Origin: Eggerthellaceae bacterium
Lineage (GTDB): Bacteria; Actinomycetota; Coriobacteriia; Coriobacteriales; Eggerthellaceae
Reading direction: 5' to 3'
Assembly (NCBI GenBank): GCA_003452695.1
Contig: DMNP01000046.1
Location: forward strand, 1-10,660
Length of the DNA stretch: 10,660 bases
In this document: piece by piece, positions 1 through 6,647 of the stretch
Numbering within the stretch: position 1 is the first letter of the stretch
How the letters are laid out: each line of letters begins with the position of its first letter
The notes under the pieces: generated by a model
Told to the model about the DNA's origin: nothing
The model's input: the letters and a program-made list of their open reading frames with translations, nothing else
Databases searched by the model: none
Position numbers and translations under genes: made by a program

Positions 1-681
1 GTCGATGCCCACGTCGCCGCTGACTATTTTCTTCGCCGCCGCAACGAAAGCGTTGCCGGGACCGGTAATCTTGTCCACTGGGGCAATCTGCTCGGTGCCA
101 TATGCCAATGCGGCAATGGCCTGGGCACCTCCCACCTGGTATATCTCGGTAACGCCCGCAAGCTGACACGCCATGGCGATGGCGGGGTCCAAGCCTCCGT
201 CGGGCAGGGGCGGGTTGGTCACGACGATGCGTTTCACGCCCGCCACGCTGGCGGGAAGCGCGTTCATGAGCAGCGTGCTGGGATACAGCGCGCGGCCACC
301 TGGAATGTACACGCCCACGGAATCGAGCGGGCTTATCTTGGCCCCCACGAGCGCGCCGTCGGGCCGCACCGAGAACCAGCTCTGCTCCAGCTGGCGCTCG
401 TGAAATTCGCGGATCTGGCGCGCTGCGCGCTCCAGTGCGGCTGCCAACTTCGGATCGCACGCGGCCACGGCAGCGTCGAACTTGTCCTGCGATACCCGAA
501 ACGCGTTCATCTGCACGCCGTCGAACTTGGCGGTAAGCTCCTTCAGGCACTCGTCGCCGCGCTGCCGCACGTCTTCGACGATTTCCACGGCCACCTGCAT
601 GGCCTGTGCGTTGAAGGCACTCTTCCGCTGCAAGTGCTTGTTGGAAAACACCTCGTTTTCGACCAATTCCACTCGTCGCAT
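1..681 (-). CDS. hisD: Histidinol dehydrogenase HisD, N-terminal half (3' end beyond the window)
   Basis: HisD catalyses the last two steps of histidine synthesis, oxidising L-histidinol to L-histidine with two NAD+ in the cytosol. The frame is open from an ATG at 681 to the window edge and gives 227 residues; the family is usually about 430 long, so roughly the C-terminal half is missing. Seen in the translation: the signature VGVYIPGGRALYPST (about residues 122-136), VGGAQAIAALAYGTE (183-197) and the nucleotide-binding TGPGN (206-210). The zinc ligands and catalytic His/Glu known for the family lie in the C-terminal part and cannot be checked. The start is supported by an AAAGGAG-type ribosome binding site just upstream. 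The gene begins 37 bases after the hisZG stop on the same strand, so it is most likely the second gene of that operon and shares its promoter. Confidence 0.95.
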   Translation of the reverse strand, partial: MRRVELVENEVFSNKHLQRKSAFNAQAMQVAVEIVEDVRQRGDECLKELTAKFDGVQMNAFRVSQDKFDAAVAACDPKLAAALERAARQIREFHERQLEQSWFSVRPDGALVGAKISPLDSVGVYIPGGRALYPSTLLMNALPASVAGVKRIVVTNPPLPDGGLDPAIAMACQLAGVTEIYQVGGAQAIAALAYGTEQIAPVDKITGPGNAFVAAAKKIVSGDVGID

Positions 682-718
682 GGTTCTCCTTTCCAAATAT
701 GCCTGCCGGCAGCCCGGC

Positions 719-2389
719 CTATGCGCCCTGCACTGCGCCGCCGGCAGTCACCTTCAAATCGCGGCCGGAAACTTGCTCTCCGAGCTTCTGCGCCAGCTTC
801 CGCACGCGTTCGTCGGTGCGCAGCGAGCACACGTTCGCGAAGAAGCGAGCTGTCGAAGACATCACCTCATCGGTTATCACCAGGTTGTTTTCGCGCAACG
901 TGGTGCCCGTTGCCGTGATGTCGACGATGCAATCGGCCAGACCGGTCAGCGGGCCCAGTTCGATATTGCCATGCAGTTGCACGATTTCTACCTGCTTGCC
1001 CGTGCGCGCGAAATGCGAACGCGCGATGCTCGGATACTTCGTGGCCACGCGAATGCTGCCAAGCGAGCGATAGCGCTCTTCGTTGCGCTGTGCCGCATCG
1101 GCCGATTCGGCGACGATGAAACGGCATGCCCCAAAGCGCAGGTCCACGAGCGGGACAACGTCCGCACCGGATTCGAGCAGCGAATCCTGCCCGCAAATGC
1201 CGCAATCCGCCGCTCCCAGCTCCACGAAGACGGGCGCGTCCGAAGGGCGGACGATGATGTAGTCCACTCCCGAGTTGCGTATGATAAGCGACCTGCCCGG
1301 ATTGTCCAAGCCGCTCACATCGAAGCCTGCATCCGCCAACACCGAAATCGAATCCGGGTTCAGCGATCCCTTCGGCACTGCAATGCGGATGGGACGGCCC
1401 TGGGGGTTGTCGCCCGAGGCGCTGATGGCGCTCTGCACCTCTTCCAAGTAGAACGCGAATCCCGCGGCAGGCCGGTCCACCCCATATGCCCCGAGCATCT
1501 TGTCGTAGCGCCCGCCCCCGCCCAGAGACGACCCCAAACCGGGCGCGAACGCTTCGAACACGATGCCCGTATAGTAGTCGAACGAGCTCATCACCGAGAA
1601 ATCCACCAAGATGCGGTCTTGCAGCCCCATGCCGGCAAGCTGGTCGTACGTTTCCTGGAAATCTTCCAGGGCTTCGGCACAGCCGAGGGGCGCCACCAGG
1701 GCGCGCGCCTCGTCGATGGCCTCGCGGCCCCCGCGGATGCGCGCCAGCTCCCCGATGGCGGGCGCGAAGCGCGACCCGCGCCGGGCCGCCTGCGCGCACA
1801 GCTCGTCGAGCACGACGAAATCCGAGTCGTGGTATGCAGCGAGCACGGCGTCTTTCCATTCGGCCGCCTCGCTCGTCGCGCCCAGCATGGCACGCAGGAC
1901 CCCGACCGTCGCCAGCGACATCTTGAAGTCCCGGACGCCCGCGACCGAGAGCGCTTCCGCGAACAGCGCGACGATCTCGGCATCGACCTGCGGGCCCGCA
2001 GCGCCGATGCATTCCACGCCCATCTGCTTCTTTTCGCGGGCGCCAACGCTGACTTGGCTGTCTATGTCGCGAAACACCCGCTGGATGTAGCGGAACCTGA
2101 AAGGCCCCGGTGCATCGCCAAGCCGTGTGGCGCACATGCGCGCCACCTGCAGCGTAACATCCGGGCGCATGGTGACCAGGTTGCCCTGGGCATCGAAGAA
2201 GCGAAACGGCGAAGGGGGCACGCGGCCGCCCTTGCGCATGACGTCCAGGCTTTCGAGGGTCGGCGTTTCAATCGGCACGTACCCGTTGCGCGCGAACAAG
2301 TCCTGGATGCTCCGAACGATGTTCTCGCGCATGATAGCCTCGTCTGCCAGCACATCGCGAAATCCCTGTGGTGTGGTGTATTCTTCCAT
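719..2389 (-). CDS. hisZG: Fused HisZ-HisG: ATP phosphoribosyltransferase, regulatory plus catalytic part in one chain
   Basis: This 556-residue protein joins two subunits that are normally separate. Residues 1 to about 325 are a HisRS-like paralogue, HisZ: TMRPDVTLQVARM (73-85), YIQRVFRD (101-108), DYYTGIVFE (271-279) and GGGRYDKML (291-299). Residues about 333-556 are a short-form HisG catalytic domain: IRIAVPKGSL at its start (about 334-343), RVATKYP (447-453) and the PRPP-binding loop DITATGTTL (490-498). The short form lacks the C-terminal ACT-like regulatory domain and in known systems works with HisZ. HisG joins ATP and PRPP to phosphoribosyl-ATP, the committed and feedback-inhibited step of histidine synthesis. 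The joint near 322-334 is a short Ser/Gly/Asn/Pro-rich linker. No stop or frameshift separates the halves, and both keep family motifs, so this looks like a real fusion. The ATG at 2389 follows GGAGAAGG at good spacing. It is the first gene of the unit, with hisD next. Confidence 0.95.
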   Translation of the reverse strand: MEEYTTPQGFRDVLADEAIMRENIVRSIQDLFARNGYVPIETPTLESLDVMRKGGRVPPSPFRFFDAQGNLVTMRPDVTLQVARMCATRLGDAPGPFRFRYIQRVFRDIDSQVSVGAREKKQMGVECIGAAGPQVDAEIVALFAEALSVAGVRDFKMSLATVGVLRAMLGATSEAAEWKDAVLAAYHDSDFVVLDELCAQAARRGSRFAPAIGELARIRGGREAIDEARALVAPLGCAEALEDFQETYDQLAGMGLQDRILVDFSVMSSFDYYTGIVFEAFAPGLGSSLGGGGRYDKMLGAYGVDRPAAGFAFYLEEVQSAISASGDNPQGRPIRIAVPKGSLNPDSISVLADAGFDVSGLDNPGRSLIIRNSGVDYIIVRPSDAPVFVELGAADCGICGQDSLLESGADVVPLVDLRFGACRFIVAESADAAQRNEERYRSLGSIRVATKYPSIARSHFARTGKQVEIVQLHGNIELGPLTGLADCIVDITATGTTLRENNLVITDEVMSSTARFFANVCSLRTDERVRKLAQKLGEQVSGRDLKVTAGGAVQGA

Positions 2390-2469
2390 GTCGCCTTCTC
2401 CAGAATGCTCAGGGGCATGGCCGCCTGCGCACTGCTCGCCTTGCCTGCATAATGTCCATCTCTCGCCAA

Positions 2470-2523
2470 GTACTTTAGCACAGTAGAGTACTAAAGTATC
2501 TCTTTCACCTTATCTCCATCCAA
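2470..2523 (-). promoter_or_regulatory. Promoter of the his unit with a double palindromic operator
   Basis: On the minus strand there is a -35-like TTGGAT (2523-2518), a 17-base spacer and a -10-like GATACT (2500-2495), giving a predicted start near 2488. Two near-palindromic 12-mers sit on the -10/start region and just downstream: GTACTAAAGTAT (plus-strand 2488-2499) and GTACTTTAGCAC (2470-2481), 18 bases apart. Together they also form an inverted repeat, TACTTTAGCAC (2471-2481) against GTACTAAAGTA (2488-2498), with one mismatch in 11. A site over the -10 and start point is the usual layout for a repressor. The GTACTA core matches the half-site of the E. coli TrpR operator, and TrpR/YerC-family HisR repressors are known for his genes in Gram-positive bacteria. 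That this site is a HisR site is inference. The leader of about 100 bases is too short for a typical T-box. Confidence 0.6.
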
Positions 2524-2556
2524 TGCGCCCGTGCATATTGAGCACACGAAACGGTC

Positions 2557-4137
2557 CTACGCTTCATCCAGTTTCGCGGCCAGCAGCTGGTTGATGAGCT
2601 TGGGGTTTCCCTGACCCTTCATGGCCTTCATGCACTGTCCGACGAAAAAGCCGATAAGGCCGGTCTTGCCGCCCTTGTACTGCGCCACCTTGTCGGGATT
2701 GGCGGCAAGCACTTCATCGACGACGGCTTCGATGGCGCCGGTGTCGGACACTTGCTTCATGCCCCGCTCCTCCACAATGGCCTGAGGGTCCTTGTCCTCC
2801 TCCAGCACGGCGGCGAACACTTCCTTGGCCTGCTTGCTGGATATCTCGTCGGCAGCAAGCAGCTTCACCAGCTGCACGCCGCGTTCGGGCGTGAAGGCGG
2901 TCTGCGCGAAATCGATTCCCTCGCCCGCGTTCACATAGGCGGCGATGTCGTTCAGGGCCAAATTGGCAAGCGGCTTGGCCAGGTCGCGCGCGTCGTCGCC
3001 GGCAGCTGCACAGGCCTGCTCGAAGAAATCCGTTGTGAAGCGATGCTCCACCAGATGACGCGCATCGTAGGACGACAACCCGAAATCGCGCTCGAACCGC
3101 GCGGCTTTTTGATCGGGCAACTCGGGAAGCTTGGCCCGCACGCGCTCTATGAACTCATCCGACAAGTCGTAGGGCGCCAGGTCCGGATCGGGGAACATGC
3201 GGTAGTCGTCGGCGGTCTCCTTCACGCGCATGACGATGGTGCGCTTCTTTGAAGGGTCCCAGTGGCGTGTTTCCTGATAGATGACGCCACCCTCCTCCAG
3301 GACCTCCGCCTGTCGGCATATCTCGTAGGCCAGGCCATCGTGCAGGTTCTTGAACGAGTTTATGTTTTTCAGCTCGGTCTTCGTGCCGAATTCCTTCGAT
3401 CCGCGCCTGCGCAGCGACACGTTGCCATCGGCACGCAAGCTGCCTTCCTCCATCGAGCAATCGGATATGCCCAGTGTAAGGAAGATCTGGCGCAGCTTCT
3501 GCATGAACAGGCGCGCTTCCTCGGGCGTGCGCAAATCGGGCTCGGTCACCAATTCGATGAGCGGAGTGCCGGCGCGGTTGTAATCCACGAGCGAATGCGT
3601 GGCTCCGGCGATGCGCCCTTCGCCACCGCCGATATGCACCATCTTGCCCGCGTCCTCTTCCATGTGGATGCGCGTGATGCCCACATGCGCGCTGTAGCCG
3701 TCGGCCGTGCGCGTCATGTTCTCGCGCTCTTCGCCTTCCGCCAGGTCGTCCCAGAACAGGCGCTCGGCTGCACCACGACCGTCCACCGACAGGTCCAGCC
3801 AACCACGCATGCAGAACGCCTTGGGACCCTGCGTGGTCTGGAAGTTCTTGGCCATGTCGGGATACATGTAGCCTTTTCGGTAGAACATCGTGTGCTTTTC
3901 GATGTCGCAGTTCGTGGCCAGGCCTGCCAAGACGATGTTTTCGATGGCGGCCTTGTTGGGCACGGGCAGGGCGCCCGGCATGCCCAGGCACACGGGACAG
4001 GTGTGCGTGTTGGGATCGGCGCCAAATTCCAGCTTGCAGCCGCAGAACATCTTGGTTTGCAAGCGCGTAAGCTCGCAATGCACCTCCAGGCCGATTACGG
4101 CCTCCCAATCGCGCAGCACTTCTTCCATGGTCTTCAT
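2557..4137 (-). CDS. gatB: Asp-tRNA(Asn)/Glu-tRNA(Gln) amidotransferase subunit B
   Basis: GatB is the kinase/tRNA-binding subunit of GatCAB. It phosphorylates the side chain of misacylated Glu-tRNA(Gln) or Asp-tRNA(Asn), which is then amidated with ammonia delivered from GatA. Seen in the 526-residue translation: GLEVH near the N-terminus (16-20), a cysteine quartet FCGC (31-34) and CPVCLG (47-52) typical of a zinc-site-bearing GatB, YPDMAKNFQTTQ, RIHMEEDAGK, SLVDYNRAGTPLIELVTEPD, and a C-terminal YqeY-like tRNA-binding domain ending in FFVGQCMKAMKGQGNP. The protein is somewhat longer than the usual roughly 475-480 residues. The extra length lies mainly in a charged insertion before the HVGITRIHMEEDAGK block. 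The ATG at 4137 follows AGGAAGGG by 8 bases; an in-frame ATG three codons later is less well spaced. It follows gatA after 105 bases, in which I see no gene and no clear terminator. Confidence 0.97.
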   Translation of the reverse strand: MKTMEEVLRDWEAVIGLEVHCELTRLQTKMFCGCKLEFGADPNTHTCPVCLGMPGALPVPNKAAIENIVLAGLATNCDIEKHTMFYRKGYMYPDMAKNFQTTQGPKAFCMRGWLDLSVDGRGAAERLFWDDLAEGEERENMTRTADGYSAHVGITRIHMEEDAGKMVHIGGGEGRIAGATHSLVDYNRAGTPLIELVTEPDLRTPEEARLFMQKLRQIFLTLGISDCSMEEGSLRADGNVSLRRRGSKEFGTKTELKNINSFKNLHDGLAYEICRQAEVLEEGGVIYQETRHWDPSKKRTIVMRVKETADDYRMFPDPDLAPYDLSDEFIERVRAKLPELPDQKAARFERDFGLSSYDARHLVEHRFTTDFFEQACAAAGDDARDLAKPLANLALNDIAAYVNAGEGIDFAQTAFTPERGVQLVKLLAADEISSKQAKEVFAAVLEEDKDPQAIVEERGMKQVSDTGAIEAVVDEVLAANPDKVAQYKGGKTGLIGFFVGQCMKAMKGQGNPKLINQLLAAKLDEA

Positions 4138-4242
4138 GAAGGTTTCCCTTCCTCTCGAAACGCGCCAGGGACTGGCCCCGTTGCTCGCGTTCAGCTATCT
4201 CGTACAATTCGGCCGCGATTCGCGTGGCATGCCTGCAAGGGC

Positions 4243-5724
4243 CTAATCCTGCGAGGCATACTGGGGGGCCACGGGCGCCTTGCCGTACACGGTTTCCAGC
4301 GCAGCGGCGGCACGGAACATGTTCTCGTCCCTGAACTGGGGCGCTATGAGCTGCACCCCAATGGGAAGATGCGAATCGTCCCCAAGCCCCACGGGCAGCG
4401 ACATGCCGCCGTTACCCGCGATGTTGATGGATATCGTGAACATGTCCGACAAGTACATGCTGGTCGGATCGCTTATCTCGCCGAACTTGAATGCCGTGCG
4501 GGGGCTAACGGGGGCGACGATCACATCGCACGCCTCGTACGCGCGGGTGTAGTCGGCAGTGATGAGCGTGCGCACTTGCTGAGCCGGGTAATAGTACGTG
4601 TCGTACACACCCGCCGACAGCAGGTAGCTTCCCAGCATGATGCGCCGGCGCGCCTCGGGACCGAAACCATTGGCGCGGCTGGATTCGTACTGCCCACCCA
4701 GGTCCTTGTGGCCGGGGTCGCGATAGCCGTAGCGCACGCTGTCGAAGCGCGCCAGGTTGCTAAATGCCTCGCAGGGCCCGAGCACGTAATAGGCGCTCAT
4801 GGCAGCCTGGGCGTTGGGCAGGTCCACCTCCACGATCTCGGCCCCCAATGCGCGCAGGTGCTCGACCGCCTCCTCGACACGCGTCTTCACCTCGGTTTCC
4901 AAGCCTTCGGCTTCCATGAAGGCGGGCACCACGCCCACCCGCAGACCGCGCGCACCCTCGGCGAGATTCGCCGTGAAATCCGTTGCAATGTCTTGGCTCG
5001 TGCAGTCCAGCGGGTCGTGTCCCGCTATGGCGTTCAGCGCAAGCGCCGCATCTTCAACCGAACGGGCGAAAGGCCCCACCTGGTCCAGCGAGCTGCCGAA
5101 AGCGACCACGCCATAGCGGCTGACCACGCCATACGTCGGCTTCACGGCAACCGTTCCCGTGAAGCTGCCCGGTTGGCGAATCGACCCGCCCGTGTCGGAT
5201 CCCAGCGTGACCGTGGCAAGCCCTGCAGCCACCGCCGCAGCCGAACCACCCGAGCTGCCACCTGGCACGCGTTCCAGGTCCCAGGGGTTGTGCGTGGGGC
5301 CGAAGGCCGAGGTTTCGGTGGAAGACCCGAACGCGAACTCGTCCATGTTCAACTTGCCCAGAGGTATGGCACCCGCGTCCAAGGTGCGCTGCACGCACGT
5401 TGCCGTGAAGGGCGAGCGGTAGTGCTCGAGCATGCGCGAAGAGCAGGTAGTGCGCGTGCCCTTCAGGTTCATGTTGTCCTTGAACGCCACCGGCACGCCT
5501 GCCAGGGGTCCACATTGCGCGATCGCACCCTGGGCTACGGCCGCATCGATGCGGGCGGCTGCTTCAAGGGCGAGCTCGTCGGTAACCTCCAGGAATGCAT
5601 GCACGGCGTCGTCGTGCGCATCGATGCGCGCCAGCATGGCTTCCGCCAGCTCGCGCGCCGAGAAGTCCTTCGCCGCAAGACCTGATTGAATCTGGCGGAC
5701 GCCCATCGTGTTGAACTGCGGCAT
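4243..5724 (-). CDS. gatA: Asp-tRNA(Asn)/Glu-tRNA(Gln) amidotransferase subunit A
   Basis: GatA is the glutaminase subunit of GatCAB. It hydrolyses glutamine and channels ammonia to GatB to make Gln-tRNA(Gln) and/or Asn-tRNA(Asn). The 493-residue length is normal. The amidase-signature triad is present: Lys82 in PVAFKDN, the cis-Ser Ser157 in VPGGSSGGSAAA, and the nucleophile Ser181 in SDTGGSIRQPG, aligned by family motif with the Lys79/Ser154/Ser178 of Staphylococcus GatA. Further family blocks are KLNMDEFAFGSSTE (124-137), YGVVSRYGVVAFGSSLDQVGP and a C-terminal NIAGNGGMSLPVG. The ATG shares one base with the gatC stop (TAATG), which points to translational coupling and fits a complex that needs equal amounts of subunits. 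Confidence 0.98.
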   Translation of the reverse strand: MPQFNTMGVRQIQSGLAAKDFSARELAEAMLARIDAHDDAVHAFLEVTDELALEAAARIDAAVAQGAIAQCGPLAGVPVAFKDNMNLKGTRTTCSSRMLEHYRSPFTATCVQRTLDAGAIPLGKLNMDEFAFGSSTETSAFGPTHNPWDLERVPGGSSGGSAAAVAAGLATVTLGSDTGGSIRQPGSFTGTVAVKPTYGVVSRYGVVAFGSSLDQVGPFARSVEDAALALNAIAGHDPLDCTSQDIATDFTANLAEGARGLRVGVVPAFMEAEGLETEVKTRVEEAVEHLRALGAEIVEVDLPNAQAAMSAYYVLGPCEAFSNLARFDSVRYGYRDPGHKDLGGQYESSRANGFGPEARRRIMLGSYLLSAGVYDTYYYPAQQVRTLITADYTRAYEACDVIVAPVSPRTAFKFGEISDPTSMYLSDMFTISINIAGNGGMSLPVGLGDDSHLPIGVQLIAPQFRDENMFRAAAALETVYGKAPVAPQYASQD

Positions 5725-6035
5725 TAGCGATCGCCCCCTTCCCCGAGAATGGAGGGTATGAGGAAGCAGTCGTCTTGCTTCGCCGGCGCGTTCATAAGCG
5801 CCTCTTCCTGCGTGAATCCCGCCACTTCCACGTCTTCGCGCATGACGTTGGACAAACTGCCGATGGGATGAAACGTGGGCTGAACCCCATCCAGATCGTA
5901 CTCGGTAATGGGCTTAAGGCTGTCGATGATGTTGTTCAAATCGACCGTCATCTGCCCGATTTCATCTTCGTCGAGATGGATGCGCGCGTATTCGGCAATA
6001 TCGCGCACATCGCGTTCGGTCACATGCTGCGCCAT
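5724..6035 (-). CDS. gatC: Asp-tRNA(Asn)/Glu-tRNA(Gln) amidotransferase subunit C
   Basis: GatC is the small belt-like subunit that wraps GatA and GatB and stabilises the amidotransferase. The translation from the ATG at 6035 is 103 residues, normal for the family. It shows the N-terminal helix TERDVRDIAEYARIHL, the central NNIIDSLKPITEYDLDGVQPTFHP and the C-terminal QDDCFLIPSIL, which in GatC structures reaches along GatA. An in-frame GTG at 6041 would add two residues. AGGA lies about 6 bases before the GTG and 12 before the ATG, so the start is not settled; I prefer the ATG because it gives a usual GatC N-terminus. It is the first gene of gatCAB and has a -10 box close upstream. Confidence 0.95.
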   Translation of the reverse strand: MAQHVTERDVRDIAEYARIHLDEDEIGQMTVDLNNIIDSLKPITEYDLDGVQPTFHPIGSLSNVMREDVEVAGFTQEEALMNAPAKQDDCFLIPSILGEGGDR

Positions 6036-6071
6036 GCACACCTGCTTTCCTGATTACTGGCTAACTTGCCT

Positions 6072-6099
6072 ATTATACGCGCAGGTGCAAAGCGCAAAG
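6072..6099 (-). promoter_or_regulatory. Probable promoter of gatCAB
   Basis: A perfect TATAAT -10 box lies on the minus strand (plus-strand ATTATA, 6072-6077), about 31 bases upstream of the gatC start region, giving a short leader. The -35 side is weak: CTTTGC (6099-6094) at 16 bases, or TTTGCG at 15. The -10 match and its position make it the best promoter for the amidotransferase genes. Confidence 0.55.
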
Positions 6100-6278
6100 C
6101 GAAGCAGAAGCCCCTTTACAAGGATGACACGCCTCTACCCAGCCCTCCCCCAGCTTGTCTAAATATTACCTAGCTAACTATATGAGATACATCATGGTGC
6201 GCTTTCTGGTTGCCTACTACACGGCATGTTGTTTGGCGCTCGTGATAGATGCGCTTTTCTAGACGCTCCCCACGAGTA

Positions 6279-6489
6279 GCCCAGCCGCGCCGGGGGACGG
6301 CCCCGCGCGCCCTCTGAGCGCCCCCCGCAGTAACCGCGCCCACAAGGAAACCGGCTAGTAAGTGTAAGCACCAAAACGCTTCAATAAGTGGTGAGCTGTC
6401 CTTGCGTAATTGCCGGTTTCCCCAAGCGCGGTTATCGCGGGGAAAAGGCGCGAGGGGGCGCGCGGGGCCGTCCCCCGGCGCGGCTGGGC
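6279..6489. repeat. Large imperfect inverted repeat (arms about 77 bases, loop 56 bases)
   Basis: Bases 6279-6312 are the exact reverse complement of 6456-6489 (34 of 34). The similarity goes inward through a less perfect stretch to a second exact block, TAACCGCGC (6331-6339, matched by GCGCGGTTA at 6426-6434), and a third, GGAAACCGGC (6346-6355) against GCCGGTTTCC (6412-6421). The loop is 6356-6411. A transcript of either strand could form a very long GC-rich hairpin. There is no T-tract as in an intrinsic terminator, and the arms are too long for one. Two inverted copies of an interspersed repeat (BIME- or MITE-like) would explain the pattern, but no transposase is present. Function unknown. 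Confidence 0.85.
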
Positions 6490-6574
6490 GGACAGGGAAG
6501 GTAGATACGTCGTCCGCCCGGTCAGCAACATCGTGGGGAAGGCTGCCCCTCCCTCGCGCGCTGGGCGGACAGGG
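6484..6574. repeat. Satellite copies of CTGGGCGGACAGGG beside the large inverted repeat
   Basis: The 14-mer CTGGGCGGACAGGG occurs exactly at 6484-6497 (partly within the outer end of the large repeat) and again at 6561-6574, 77 bases away. Both copies follow a GCGCG run. An inverted copy of its first ten bases, GTCCGCCCGG with one mismatch, lies between them at 6512-6521. Alternative hairpins between the copies are therefore possible. This looks like a nested or decayed extra copy of the same repeat family. Confidence 0.65.
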
Positions 6575-6615
6575 GAGAGAAATCAGCAGCAGTGTGTATG
6601 ATGAGAATGATTCCC

Positions 6616-6646
6616 GTGCGTCAAGAGAAACGTCCCCCTGACACGC
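6616..6646. repeat. REP-like short imperfect palindrome next to the larC-like stop
   Basis: GTGCGTCA (6616-6623) and TGACACGC (6639-6646) form an imperfect inverted repeat around a centre containing AGAAACGTCCCCC, immediately after the stop of the LarC-like gene. The CGTCCCC(C/T)TGACAC core resembles short interspersed repeats that I recall from many genomes carrying REP-associated tyrosine transposases; this is recollection, not a search. There is no U-tract, so it is not a standard terminator, although it could protect the 3' end of the lar mRNA. Confidence 0.4.
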
Positions 6647-6647
6647 G

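Larger units (their letters stand above)
6036..6647. other. About 600-base gene-free region rich in repeats
   Basis: I see no credible gene between the short LarC-like gene and gatC. Open frames of 60-80 codons on both strands (about 6192-6374 minus, 6402-6641 plus) are Arg/Gly/Pro-rich, have no convincing ribosome binding site and run across inverted-repeat arms, so I treat them as chance. From high to low coordinates the region holds a REP-like short repeat, satellite copies of a 14-base motif, a very large inverted repeat, an AT-rich stretch (about 6160-6192) and the gatC promoter. The mix of an AT-rich patch next to GC-rich repeats differs from the flanking coding DNA. Confidence 0.7.

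Noticed and set aside
482..2452. 656-codon open frame on the plus strand opposite hisZG/hisD
   Set aside because: It lies antisense to genes with clear family motifs, has a His/Arg/Ala-rich composition typical of a shadow frame in high-GC DNA, and shows no recognisable domain.
2390..2488. His T-box or attenuator leader ahead of hisZG
   Set aside because: The predicted leader is only about 100 bases, has no His-codon leader peptide or terminator hairpin that I can see, and the operator offers a simpler explanation.
2520..2556. Possible terminator after gatB (CGTGTGC...GCACG)
   Set aside because: The stem is only 4-5 base pairs and no T-tract follows on the minus strand.
4160..4235. Small hairpins (GCCAG-GGA-CTGGC and a GCC/GGC one) in the gatA-gatB gap
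   Set aside because: Stems are short and without a T-tract; they are expected by chance in GC-rich DNA.
3262..5685. 807-codon open frame on the plus strand opposite gatB and gatA
   Set aside because: It is exactly antisense to two strongly conserved genes; its length follows from the third-position GC bias of the real genes. Composition is His/Arg/Gly-rich without motifs.
6597..6615. Fur-like palindrome TGAGAATGATTCCCG
   Set aside because: The match to the 7-1-7 Fur pattern is partial on the right half, and it lies downstream of the LarC-like gene with no promoter or gene start to control.
6402..6641. 79-codon plus-strand and 60-codon minus-strand (6192-6374) open frames in the gene-free region
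   Set aside because: They run through inverted-repeat arms, are low-complexity Arg/Gly/Pro/Ser and lack ribosome binding sites; the repeat explains the open frames.
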